Positions 35,415 to 43,574 of a stretch of 64,000 nt of DNA are shown piece after piece; positions within the stretch are counted from its first letter, which is position 1, and every line of letters begins with the position of its first letter. Source of the DNA: an uncultured bacterium (GTDB lineage: Bacteria; Cyanobacteriota; Vampirovibrionia; Gastranaerophilales; Gastranaerophilaceae). The DNA is taken from contig CAMOPX010000002.1 of assembly GCA_946622415.1 (NCBI GenBank), positions 1 to 64,000 of the forward strand, in the 5' to 3' direction. The position numbers were made by a program, and so were the translations under genes. The notes under the pieces were generated by a model that had not been told where the DNA came from, did no database searches, and saw nothing but the letters and a program-made list of their open reading frames with translations.

Positions 35415-36581
35415 TTATTGCGGGGGTACTTTTTTGTATAATCCGAAAATGCTCGGTTTGTACGAATTTAAATTTTTATTTGATTCTGCAAGAAGAAGCC
35501 TTAACTTTTTGTTTTGATTTTCAAGTTCTTTTGCTCTTTGTTCAAGTCTTTTATTTTCTTGTTTAATTTCTTCCAATTGGGTTATTGCTTTTGTATCTGC
35601 CGAACATATTGCACTGACATGTTTTGCGATTTTTTTTGCCATTGTTCTTGCAATCATGTTGATTGTTCTTTCGGAAATATCCAATTTGAATTCGTTATTG
35701 TTTGCAGGCGCAGGTGCAGGCTGTTGTTTTGTAAATTCATTTACAACGTATTCTTTAAATTTTTCCTGTGCTTCAAATGAATCAGAAATTAAACTGATAT
35801 CATCAAAATCTTTTCCGTCCGATGTTTCATTTTGTTCCGTTAAATGAGGCATGGGCGGAGTGTTCTGATTTATATTAAAGGTACTGTTTTTAGGTGCAAT
35901 TTGCTGGGTTTGATTTTGAAAATCCTCGAGGGTTCTTTCTGTTTCTTCTATTTCTTTTATAACTTCTTGTCTTTGTTCCTGACTTTGCATTATTTCCTGT
36001 TGAGTGTTTTCATCAAGCGTCTGCATAGCACCTTCTAAGATGCCAAGCTTTCTTTTTTTAGGGGGCTGATGTTCTTCCTCAATTATTTCTTGATTTGTTG
36101 TATTTATATCGGGAATATCAACAGGCGTTGTTATATCAAGATTAAAATTGTCATTGATTTTATTAATTAAAGGTGTTCCGTCCGATAAAGAAACGTTACT
36201 TAAAATATTTTGTGTTTCCTTGTCAAGCGATTGATTGTTGATTGCGGGTTGTACTTGCGGCTGAATTGTCTGTTGTGCTTGTGGTTGAAGTTGTGAATTA
36301 TATACATTTGGTTGTTGATATTCAATCTGAGGAGCTTGTTGTATAGGCTGAACATAAGAATTTGTTTGCTGTTGCGTTTGTTCGTTATTTTGATTAAATA
36401 AATTATTCAGCACAATATCAAGAGTATTTTTGTCAAAAAACTCCCCACCCTGTTCGTCTTCAAAAATTGCCTCTATATTCCATTTTTTGAAAAAAGTATC
36501 CAGAGTGTAAATATCTATAAAATATCCTTTAGCCGAAAGGGCCTGCAGTATCTCATTTTTTGTATAGATATTTGATGTCAT
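35415..36581 (-). CDS. Gln-rich coiled-coil protein of unknown function
   Basis: 388 aa from the ATG at 36581 (track starts at a TTG-type codon upstream). Residues 1-60 form a small helical domain (MTSNIYTKNEILQALSAKGY) that may be winged-helix-like. Residues about 65-300 are Gln/Asn/Pro-rich low complexity, probably disordered. The C-terminal 80 residues hold a coiled coil (EIKQENKRLEQRAKELENQ) ending in FGLYKKVPPQ. TATAAT ends 7 nt before the ATG. It precedes rseP by 14 nt, so the two share a transcript. Function not recognised; a scaffold is possible. Confidence 0.65.
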   Translation of the reverse strand: MTSNIYTKNEILQALSAKGYFIDIYTLDTFFKKWNIEAIFEDEQGGEFFDKNTLDIVLNNLFNQNNEQTQQQTNSYVQPIQQAPQIEYQQPNVYNSQLQPQAQQTIQPQVQPAINNQSLDKETQNILSNVSLSDGTPLINKINDNFNLDITTPVDIPDINTTNQEIIEEEHQPPKKRKLGILEGAMQTLDENTQQEIMQSQEQRQEVIKEIEETERTLEDFQNQTQQIAPKNSTFNINQNTPPMPHLTEQNETSDGKDFDDISLISDSFEAQEKFKEYVVNEFTKQQPAPAPANNNEFKLDISERTINMIARTMAKKIAKHVSAICSADTKAITQLEEIKQENKRLEQRAKELENQNKKLRLLLAESNKNLNSYKPSIFGLYKKVPPQ

Positions 36582-36588
36582 ATACCTA

Positions 36589-36594
36589 ATTATA
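36589..36594 (-). promoter_or_regulatory. -10 box of the Gln-rich protein/rseP transcript
   Basis: TATAAT on the minus strand, 7 nt before the ATG at 36581; the AGGT within that gap is too close to the start to act as a normal ribosome site. Confidence 0.5.
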
Positions 36595-36669
36595 CAAAAA
36601 ACTTTATTTAATGCCAATTGTGAAGTTTGGTTAAAATGTGATAATTACTTTAAAATTACATTTATTTAA

Positions 36670-38325
36670 TTATTCAATATTTTCGGATGATTCTTTGATA
36701 TCGTCTACTTTTATTAGTGTTGCAGGAGTTGTTTGTTGTTCAACTTTTGTTACGTTTCCTAAAATTTTGTTAATATCGATTCTGCGATTTGCTAATGTCG
36801 ACGAACTTGGCACAAAACCGAGATTTGTACTGTCAGATTTTTTTATTATATCGTCAGGATTTATTTTGGGTTTATCTTCCTTTGTTCCTGTGTATATGTT
36901 GCCATCTTCATCTGTTAACGTTACAGGTGTTGTTTCGTGATTGTCCGTTATTTTTCCTAAAATATCGTCACCGCCAAGTTTACGATTAATTATTGTCTGT
37001 GAGCCGGGTGTAAAACCGAAATTTGTACTGTCAGATTTTTTTATTATATCGTCAGGATTTATTTTGGGTTTATCTTCCTTTGTTCCTGTGTATATGTTGC
37101 CATCTTCATCTGTTAACGTTACAGGTGTTGCTTCATGATTACCCAATACTTTTTCCGAAATATCGTCACTGCCAAGTTTACGATTAATTATTGTCTGTGA
37201 GCCGGGTGTAAAACCGAAATTTGCAATATCGGACGCTTGTGACAAACCTGCAGTTTTGAAGTCAATTTGATTAATCGAATCTGTTTTGTTATCTTGTCGT
37301 AAATTTGTTTCGCTTGTATTATTGTTTTCTTCTTTTGAAGTTTTTTCCGGTATTGTATTATTCTGAGTTGAAATTTTAGCGTTGTCGGTTTTTACTTCGG
37401 CTGTATTGCTTTGTTGTTTAGGTTTTACGACATTTCCTTTATTGTCGTATTTTGTCTTGTTATTTGTTTCGTATTTTCCTGTTTTTGTATTTTTTGTTGA
37501 ATTTACAACCTCGGATGAACCATCGGTATTATAAGTGACTGTCGTTCTTTTTTTATTGTTATATGTTGTGCATATTGCTTTTACCTTGCCTGATTTATCG
37601 GAACCTGATTTAATTGTTGTATAGCTGCCTGTTAGTGTTCCCTTGGAATTATATTCATAATCTGTTGTACTTGATATTTGCCCGCCTTCATTATATGTAT
37701 TTTTTCTTGCAAGCTCTCCTGTGTCGTCATAGCAGCTTAACGATTTTATTGTTCCTGTTTTTGTATCTTGAATTTTTTTTGAATTTATTTTACCTGTTTC
37801 ATCATATTTTTTAATCGTTGTATTGCCTGTTGACTTATCGTTTGAGGTTAATTGTCTTAATATGCCTCGACTGTCATAAACTTTTTTTGTTGTGATTCCG
37901 TTTATATTTATTGTAACGATTTTTGAATTATCGCTTCCGTATCTAACCGTAGCGTTACCTGTTTTACCGTTTTTATCTTTAATTTTAAATTTAATTGAAT
38001 TATTACTTTGTTTTGCATTTGTTGCAACTGTATAATTTCCCCAGCTTGTATTTTTTGCAAATGTTTTTGCTCTTTTTCCAGCTCTTTCTTTTGCTGTTTT
38101 GTTTGTTTCAGAGTTTTTTACATTGTTTTCAGCTTTTTTAATTGCAGAATTTATAGCTGAATTATCACTTGAGACGTCATCTTTAATTGAAATAAAGTTA
38201 TCAAAACATTCTTTTGTTTTTGAAGCTGACTTTGCGTTGTTTCCACTATTATTTAATTTGCTTTCCATTTGTTTTTGAGAAAGAGAAGAATTAAAAAATA
38301 AATTATTATTGCTTATATTTGCCAT
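36670..38325 (-). CDS. Repetitive protein with YD-like repeats and 66-aa tandem duplications
   Basis: 551 aa, no signal peptide seen, AAGGGT before ATG. Residues 1-120 are Asn/Ser/Lys-rich. Residues about 120-300 contain strand-turn repeats such as KKYDETGKINSKKI, CYDDTGELARKNTYNEGG and KYDNKGNV that look like YD/RHS-type or MORN-like repeats. Residues 300-385 are low-complexity. The C-terminus carries two nearly identical 66-aa units starting NFGFTPGSQTIINRKLG and a degraded third. Probably a structural or surface-linked protein; not a recognised family. Confidence 0.65.
   Translation of the reverse strand: MANISNNNLFFNSSLSQKQMESKLNNSGNNAKSASKTKECFDNFISIKDDVSSDNSAINSAIKKAENNVKNSETNKTAKERAGKRAKTFAKNTSWGNYTVATNAKQSNNSIKFKIKDKNGKTGNATVRYGSDNSKIVTININGITTKKVYDSRGILRQLTSNDKSTGNTTIKKYDETGKINSKKIQDTKTGTIKSLSCYDDTGELARKNTYNEGGQISSTTDYEYNSKGTLTGSYTTIKSGSDKSGKVKAICTTYNNKKRTTVTYNTDGSSEVVNSTKNTKTGKYETNNKTKYDNKGNVVKPKQQSNTAEVKTDNAKISTQNNTIPEKTSKEENNNTSETNLRQDNKTDSINQIDFKTAGLSQASDIANFGFTPGSQTIINRKLGSDDISEKVLGNHEATPVTLTDEDGNIYTGTKEDKPKINPDDIIKKSDSTNFGFTPGSQTIINRKLGGDDILGKITDNHETTPVTLTDEDGNIYTGTKEDKPKINPDDIIKKSDSTNLGFVPSSSTLANRRIDINKILGNVTKVEQQTTPATLIKVDDIKESSENIE
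36826..37221. repeat. Two 198-bp tandem repeats (66 aa), with a degraded third copy at 36700-36825
   Basis: Copy 1 is 37024-37221 and copy 2 is 36826-37023. A stretch of at least 100 bp is identical between copies, pointing to recent duplication by recombination or slippage. The frame is kept (198 = 66 codons). Confidence 0.9.
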
Positions 38326-38463
38326 TTTGATACCCTTATTTTAAATTCTACACAATTTTTTTAATCGTAATTTTTCAAAATTACTTTAGTTTTTTTGATA
38401 AAAAATTTACATTTATATACAAAAATTAATATTAAAATGAAAATTATTAAAAATATGACTTTT

Positions 38464-38469
38464 TATAAT
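38464..38469 (+). promoter_or_regulatory. -10 box upstream of lptB
   Basis: TATAAT 35 nt before the lptB ATG; leader would be about 28 nt and contain a GAGAG-type ribosome site. The rest of the 179-nt gap upstream is featureless AT-rich sequence. Confidence 0.45.
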
Positions 38470-38504
38470 ATAATTATTTTGATTTATGTTACAGAGAGTA
38501 GTTT

Positions 38505-39245
38505 ATGAGAATAATTGCAAAAAATCTTGTTAAAATATATGGTGACCGCGCTGTCGTAAACGATGTGTCTTTCGATGTTAACAAAGGCGAAGTTGTCGGA
38601 CTTTTGGGGCCAAATGGCGCAGGTAAAACCACTACCTTTTATATGATAGTCGGTCTTGTCAGAGCAAACAGAGGTGAAATTTTACTAGAACTGGATGACG
38701 GCAAAAAAATTAATATGACATCAATTCCGATGAATGAACGTGCAAAATTGGGTGTTGGCTATTTGCCTCAAGAAATGTCAATTTTTAGAAAATTAAATGT
38801 TGAAGACAATCTTAAACTCGTTCTCGAAATGAATGATAAATTATCTCAAGACGAAAAAGACGAACTCTTAGAGAATTTATTAACTGAATTTGGTGTTCAA
38901 AAATTAAGACACGCATCAGCAGTTGCGCTGTCGGGTGGTGAAAGAAGACGTGTTGAAATTGCAAGAGCGTTAGCCGCAACACCTTCATTTATTCTTCTTG
39001 ATGAACCTTTTACAGGTATTGACCCTATTGCTATAGGTGAGATTAAAGAAAATATATACAAACTTGCAAAAGAAAAAAATATCGGAATATTGATAACAGA
39101 CCATAACCCCAAGGCAACACTTTCTATTACAGACAGAGCGAATGTAATTTTTGACGGAAAAATTAAAATTTCAGGCAAAAGTTCTGATGTAGCAGTTGAT
39201 CCTGTTGCTAAAAAATTCTATCTCGGTGAGGATTTTGTTCTTTAA
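38505..39245 (+). CDS. lptB: LPS export ABC transporter ATP-binding protein LptB
   Basis: 246 aa. Walker [12 protein letters not shown] (about residue 38), Q-loop [16 protein letters not shown] signature [15 protein letters not shown], Walker [14 protein letters not shown] and H-loop ITDHNP are all present. The [13 protein letters not shown] and FTGIDPIA segments are hallmarks of LptB, which powers lipopolysaccharide extraction from the inner membrane. The next gene is its LptF/G partner 16 nt downstream, which supports the assignment. Confidence 0.96.
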   Translation: MRIIAKNLVKIYGDRAVVNDVSFDVNKGEVVGLLGPNGAGKTTTFYMIVGLVRANRGEILLELDDGKKINMTSIPMNERAKLGVGYLPQEMSIFRKLNVEDNLKLVLEMNDKLSQDEKDELLENLLTEFGVQKLRHASAVALSGGERRRVEIARALAATPSFILLDEPFTGIDPIAIGEIKENIYKLAKEKNIGILITDHNPKATLSITDRANVIFDGKIKISGKSSDVAVDPVAKKFYLGEDFVL

Positions 39246-39261
39246 TTATTGAAAAAATATT

Positions 39262-40407
39262 ATGAATATAAATGTTTTAAAAAATTATTTAATCAAAATT
39301 AAAAATTATAAAATGACAATTCTTGATAAATTTATTTTATCTCAGGTTGTTAAAGCAACCTTGGTGTGTTTGGTTTTATTTATAATAGTTTGGATAGCGC
39401 CCGAAACACTGTTTAAAATTATAAAAAAAGTTCTTAATGATACAATTACACCTTTTGTTGCCGTTAAATTATTAATCTTGGAAATCCCAAAGGTGCTTGC
39501 AAAAGCTATTCCTGTCGGTATTTTTCTGGGGTCAATTTTTACGTTTGACAGATTATCAAAAAACTCAGAACTTGCAATTTTAAGAGGAATAGGAATTTCA
39601 TTTAACAGAATTATGGCGCCTGTCATTATATTTGGTGCTTTTTTGTCTGTACTTTGTTATTTTGTAAATGACAGATTGGTTCCGATAGCAAGCAACAAAC
39701 TCGGAGAATCAAAAGGCGGCGGAAGCCATTTTGTATATATTGTAGAAAATAAAGACAAAACCCCTAAACAAAATATTATTGTTTCAAACTTTAATACAAC
39801 AACAATCTTCGGAATAATTGTAATGAATTTTTCAAATGAAAATTATTCTGATGTCACAACATTTAAAAGCATAGTTTTTGCACCTCGTGCATATTTTGAG
39901 GATAACTGTTGGAAAGTGGTTGATGCTGTTAAATATGATATAGATGAAGACGGTATTTATCATGATGTCAATAAATTACCCGAATATAGAATTCTAACTT
40001 CCGGTAAAGAAGCAATTGAAGTTAAAAATTTAATGCTTAATGCAACAAGAAAAGAAAGGGTATTTACAAATCACCAAATTTCAAAATATGCAAAATTGCT
40101 TAAAAAAGCAAAATTTTCCGATGAATACAGATATTTCAGAGTAAAATTATATCAAAGATATTTACATCCTTTGACCTGTATTTTGTTTGCCATTATCGGA
40201 TGTTTGCTCGGATTTTGCCCGCCGAGAACGCAAAGACTTATTGGTTTTACAATTGCCGTCGGTATGATTTTCGGTTATTATATTACCCTGCCTTTCTTTG
40301 ATTTATTGGCACAAAAGGCAGTTTTGCCGCAGTTTTTGTGTGCAGTATTACCGATTTTGATTTTTATAATTTCGATATTTGTTATTAAAAAAGTAAAGGA
40401 TTTATGA
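39262..40407 (+). CDS. LptF/LptG family permease
   Basis: 381 aa YjgP/YjgQ-type membrane protein with transmembrane segments near residues 30-55, 70-90, 110-130 and three near the C-terminus, separated by a beta-rich periplasmic domain of about 170 residues. It pairs with LptB to move LPS-type lipids to the periplasmic bridge. Only one permease gene is present here, so it may act as a homodimer or pair with a remote partner. Start uncertain: ATG 39262 or ATG 39313 (MTILDKFIL, matching family starts); neither has a good ribosome site. Confidence 0.92.
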   Translation: MNINVLKNYLIKIKNYKMTILDKFILSQVVKATLVCLVLFIIVWIAPETLFKIIKKVLNDTITPFVAVKLLILEIPKVLAKAIPVGIFLGSIFTFDRLSKNSELAILRGIGISFNRIMAPVIIFGAFLSVLCYFVNDRLVPIASNKLGESKGGGSHFVYIVENKDKTPKQNIIVSNFNTTTIFGIIVMNFSNENYSDVTTFKSIVFAPRAYFEDNCWKVVDAVKYDIDEDGIYHDVNKLPEYRILTSGKEAIEVKNLMLNATRKERVFTNHQISKYAKLLKKAKFSDEYRYFRVKLYQRYLHPLTCILFAIIGCLLGFCPPRTQRLIGFTIAVGMIFGYYITLPFFDLLAQKAVLPQFLCAVLPILIFIISIFVIKKVKDL

Positions 40408-41204
40408 TGAAAAAGTTTCTTACAATACTATATATTTTAATTTTTGCACTGCCTTTATATGCTGCGGATAAAATTAAATACACAGATAATAAAGACGGGG
40501 TGTATGTTTTTGAAATTAATACAAAAAAATACGGCGATAAAATCAAACCCGTTATGACAAAAAGAGTTGTTACGCCAAAAAAATTATACGAAGATGACTG
40601 TTACGATTTAGTTGTTAACGGTGGTTTTTTTGACGTAAAAAACGGTAAAAGCGTTTCTTATGTTGTTGTTGATGGTGAAACAATATCTGATGTCAATGAT
40701 AACGTTCAACTTGTTAATTCTTTAAAAAAAGAGGGCAGATTAGAAAAAGTTCTTTCAAGAAGTGAATTTAGGGTTTTAGAAAATAAAAGAGGTAAATTAA
40801 AATTTGATATTGCTTATCACAATGCCCCGATTCAAAAGGGCTATAAAATAAAACACTCTCTCCAAGCGGGCCCCATGATTAATCCCACTATGGACTTAGT
40901 TAACGAAGGGTTTGTCGTAAAAGAGAATGATGTTGTAAAATCACAAAGTGTAGATATTTTAAAAAGACGTGAACGTACCGCTATAGGTTTAAAAGGTAAA
41001 AAACTTTATATTGTAATATTTACAAAAGATCATAAGGCTGATGCTTATGAAATGAAAGAATATTTAACAAAAAATTTAAAATTAAAAAAAGCTATGGCGT
41101 TTGACGGCGGATTATCAACCGCAATTTCGTATAAGAATCTTCAAATAGGTTCAATGGGAAAGCATCAAAGATGTGTTAAATCGTTTTTAGTAGTTGAAAG
41201 ATAG
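40404..41204 (+). CDS. Exported phosphodiester glycosidase (NAGPA) domain protein
   Basis: 266 aa with a signal peptide (FLTILYILIFALPLYAAD). The NAGPA/DUF2233 motifs are visible: VVNGGFFD, RTAIGLKGKKLYIVIF and the C-terminal AFDGGLSTAI. Relatives hydrolyse GlcNAc-phosphodiester links; in bacteria they often act on glycans or exopolysaccharides in the envelope. ATGATG overlaps the LptF/G stop by 4 nt, so it is translated with the LPS exporter genes. Confidence 0.85.
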   Translation: MMKKFLTILYILIFALPLYAADKIKYTDNKDGVYVFEINTKKYGDKIKPVMTKRVVTPKKLYEDDCYDLVVNGGFFDVKNGKSVSYVVVDGETISDVNDNVQLVNSLKKEGRLEKVLSRSEFRVLENKRGKLKFDIAYHNAPIQKGYKIKHSLQAGPMINPTMDLVNEGFVVKENDVVKSQSVDILKRRERTAIGLKGKKLYIVIFTKDHKADAYEMKEYLTKNLKLKKAMAFDGGLSTAISYKNLQIGSMGKHQRCVKSFLVVER

Positions 41205-41215
41205 TTGAGGGAACA

Positions 41216-41680
41216 ATGAATATAAAGGAAATTCTTAAATCACAAAAATTTAAAAAAATAACAGCAATTGAATTGAGCGTTGTAATGCTATTATTGATTG
41301 CTTTTGGTATATATTATTCTCCGAGAATTTGGCATAAGCAGGAAGTTTTAATGGCGGCTAAAATAAAAGCCGATGGCGCTGTTTTTACGTCTAAGGTGCT
41401 TGAAGAATTTGCTCAAAATAAAAATGCAAAATCATCGGAAGTTGCACAAAAAATAACCGATGAATTAAATAAAGTTGAAGTTAATCCCTACGATAAAAAA
41501 GGTATTGCATATACATTTGAAAAGAATTGCAAGGCGTGTAATTCCGTTGAATACGATGATGAATTATCAATGATTATATTAACAAGCTATAATAAAAAAG
41601 GCGAATTATTGGCAAGAACAGTTATTAAACCGCCTTCTTTTGTTACATACAACAAATCAGACGATAAAAATAATGATTAA
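41216..41680 (+). CDS. Single-span membrane protein, weak resemblance to type IV pilins
   Basis: 154 aa. An N-terminal basic stretch is followed by a single membrane helix (AIELSVVMLLLIAFGIYY, about 16-34) whose IEL-VV start looks like a pilin, though the preceding prepilin Gly is missing. A CKAC motif (KNCKACNS) lies mid-protein. GAGGG precedes ATG. Last gene of the lptB-lptF/G-NAGPA operon and probably an envelope protein; function not recognised. Its stop interlocks with the next minus gene in TTAA. Confidence 0.6.
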   Translation: MNIKEILKSQKFKKITAIELSVVMLLLIAFGIYYSPRIWHKQEVLMAAKIKADGAVFTSKVLEEFAQNKNAKSSEVAQKITDELNKVEVNPYDKKGIAYTFEKNCKACNSVEYDDELSMIILTSYNKKGELLARTVIKPPSFVTYNKSDDKNND

Positions 41681-42168
41681 TCTATTCTGTAGGTTTCCCA
41701 CTCTCCGCCTATAATATTCTTTTCTTTGAGTTTTTTTGCTTCTTTTATCCACAATTCTCTGTTTTTAACCAAATATTCAAAGCATGTTGAACAAGAATTG
41801 CAGTATGCGCTAACTGTTGTCGGAAAATTGTATCTTGATGAAAAATAATTACCGTATGCTATTTTTTCTTCATTTTTTAAATAAGTGGGAAATTGATTAA
41901 TTTTTATTTTTGTCGGTATCAGCGAAATTTTTTTGCATCTCGGACATCTTTTGACCGTGAAATATGATGTTAAAACCATTGCTTCTTTTTCATCGTATTC
42001 TTTGGATGTGTTTGCAATTGTAACAAGAGTGATAAAACATTCTTTATCGCCTCTTGATTTACAATAAGGATTAATTTGATTTATTCCCAAGATTTCAAAT
42101 GTTTCAATAGGAACTTCTTCAAGGTCATAATACTGAATTCTGTTTTTAGGCATTAAAAAATCTAGCAT
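41677..42168 (-). CDS. Hypothetical protein with two zinc-ribbon-like cysteine pairs
   Basis: 163 aa, not recognised. Cysteine pairs RCPRCKK (about residue 86) and YCNSCSTC (about 136) suggest a zinc ribbon. No signal peptide or membrane segment. No ribosome site; TAATAT ends 6 nt before the ATG, fitting the leaderless pattern. Convergent with the pilin-like gene. Confidence 0.6.
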   Translation of the reverse strand: MLDFLMPKNRIQYYDLEEVPIETFEILGINQINPYCKSRGDKECFITLVTIANTSKEYDEKEAMVLTSYFTVKRCPRCKKISLIPTKIKINQFPTYLKNEEKIAYGNYFSSRYNFPTTVSAYCNSCSTCFEYLVKNRELWIKEAKKLKEKNIIGGEWETYRID

Positions 42169-42218
42169 AGATTTATATTACATCAATTTTAAAAAAATGT
42201 ATAAAAAATTTAAAAAAA

Positions 42219-43535
42219 TTAGCCTATGGTAGGATATTTTTTCTCTAATTCTTCTAAACTTATTCCTTTTGTTTCGGGAACTGTCGTAAATATAAATATA
42301 ATTGATAAAATACATATTAAATTGAAAATATTGAATGTAATCAAACCGCCAAATTTATCCATAAATATCGGAAACAGACCCGTTGTTATGAAATTAAAAA
42401 TAAAATTAAAAATTATTGCGATACTCATTGCCTGCCCTCTGAATCTCAAAGGAAAGACTTCCGAAATCAATAATAATGCAATAGGGCCGAGTGACATTGA
42501 AAAAGAAATTATATAAATACAGCATGCTCCGACTGCAAAATATTTTATAAATTCGCCATTATGATTGAACGATAGCGATAGTACCGTAAGGCTCATAATC
42601 ATTCCCGACAAACCTATATATAAAAGAGGTTTTCTTCCCAATTTATCCACAAATGCTACAGCAACAAAAGTCATCAAAAAATTTATAATTCCGATAAAAA
42701 TTGTAATAAATAACGCACTGCTATCGGAATGAAAACCTACATGTTTAAATATTGTCGGAGTAAAATATATAATGGCATTTATTCCTGTGCAGATTTGAAC
42801 AAACATCATACCTATGCCAATAACAAACGGTTTTATAAGGTTTTTAGAAAATTTAATCCTATTGTTGTTTTGTACCGTTGCCTCGATTTCTTTAATTTCA
42901 TCTTTCGATGATTTATTATGTAATTTTTCTAAGATTTTAGCGGCTTCTTCTTTTCTGTTTTTTAATATTAGCCATCTTGGAGTATCTTTTTGGAATAAAA
43001 ATCCTAATAACAATATTAATGCGGGAACTGCTCCAAAAAGAAGCATATATCTCCAATTATTATTAAATCCGGATAAACAGTAATTTGTAAAATATGCACC
43101 CAATATACCAAGTGTAATTGCAACTTGGAAAAATGAAACTATTTTTCCTCTATTTTCTTTTGCTGAAATTTCACTTAAATACAAAGGAACAGCAAAACTC
43201 ACTACTCCGACAGCTATTCCTGTAAATACTCTTGAAAAAATCAGCATATTTATGTTTTTTGATAAAAAACATAGTATTGAACCGACAAAAAAGAAAAGAG
43301 CACTTAAAAGAATTGTCTTTTTTCTGCCTATTCTATCTACAATAAAACCGTTTAAAAAAGCACCTATGACAGCGCCAAATGAAATACTGCTGACTAATAA
43401 ACCCAGTTGTGCGGGTGTAATTTGAAAACTTTTTTCTATAAACAATATAGCGCCCGAAATAACCCCTGTGTCGTATCCGTTCAAGAATCCGCCGGTTGCT
43501 GCTATTATTGCTGATATGAGTAAATATTTTGTCAT
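42219..43535 (-). CDS. MFS sugar transporter (sugar porter family)
   Basis: 438 aa, 12 predicted membrane helices. Sugar-porter signatures: GYDTGVISGAI in helix 1, DRIGRKKT after helix 2, KDTPRWLI before the central loop, VDKLGRKPLL after helix 8, and PETKGISLEELE at the C-terminus. Most likely a hexose or pentose:proton symporter such as the galactose/xylose group. It fits the ROK glucokinase and glycogen genes elsewhere in the window. Leaderless start predicted: TATAAT ends 6 nt before ATG. Confidence 0.93.
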   Translation of the reverse strand: MTKYLLISAIIAATGGFLNGYDTGVISGAILFIEKSFQITPAQLGLLVSSISFGAVIGAFLNGFIVDRIGRKKTILLSALFFFVGSILCFLSKNINMLIFSRVFTGIAVGVVSFAVPLYLSEISAKENRGKIVSFFQVAITLGILGAYFTNYCLSGFNNNWRYMLLFGAVPALILLLGFLFQKDTPRWLILKNRKEEAAKILEKLHNKSSKDEIKEIEATVQNNNRIKFSKNLIKPFVIGIGMMFVQICTGINAIIYFTPTIFKHVGFHSDSSALFITIFIGIINFLMTFVAVAFVDKLGRKPLLYIGLSGMIMSLTVLSLSFNHNGEFIKYFAVGACCIYIISFSMSLGPIALLLISEVFPLRFRGQAMSIAIIFNFIFNFITTGLFPIFMDKFGGLITFNIFNLICILSIIFIFTTVPETKGISLEELEKKYPTIG

Positions 43536-43541
43536 AATTTT

Positions 43542-43547
43542 ATTATA
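43542..43547 (-). promoter_or_regulatory. Leaderless -10 of the MFS transporter gene
   Basis: TATAAT on the minus strand with 6 nt to the ATG at 43535; shares the 39-nt intergenic region with the opposite -10 box of the GT-C gene. Confidence 0.6.
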
Positions 43548-43562
43548 CTAAAAAATTTAATA

Positions 43563-43568
43563 TATAAT
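43563..43568 (+). promoter_or_regulatory. Leaderless -10 of the GT-C gene
   Basis: TATAAT on the plus strand, 6 nt before the ATG at 43575, mirror-placed against the MFS promoter. Confidence 0.6.
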
Positions 43569-43574
43569 GAAGTT

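Noticed and set aside
36638-37138. Plus-strand ORFs opposite the tandem repeat
   Set aside because: They are copies of the repeat in reverse; the minus frame is the continuous one.
36826-37221. CRISPR-like array
   Set aside because: The repeats are 198 bp, coding and directly adjacent with no spacers.
37400-38000. RHS/polymorphic toxin
   Set aside because: YD-like turns are short and irregular, and there is no toxin domain, core shell motif or immunity gene.
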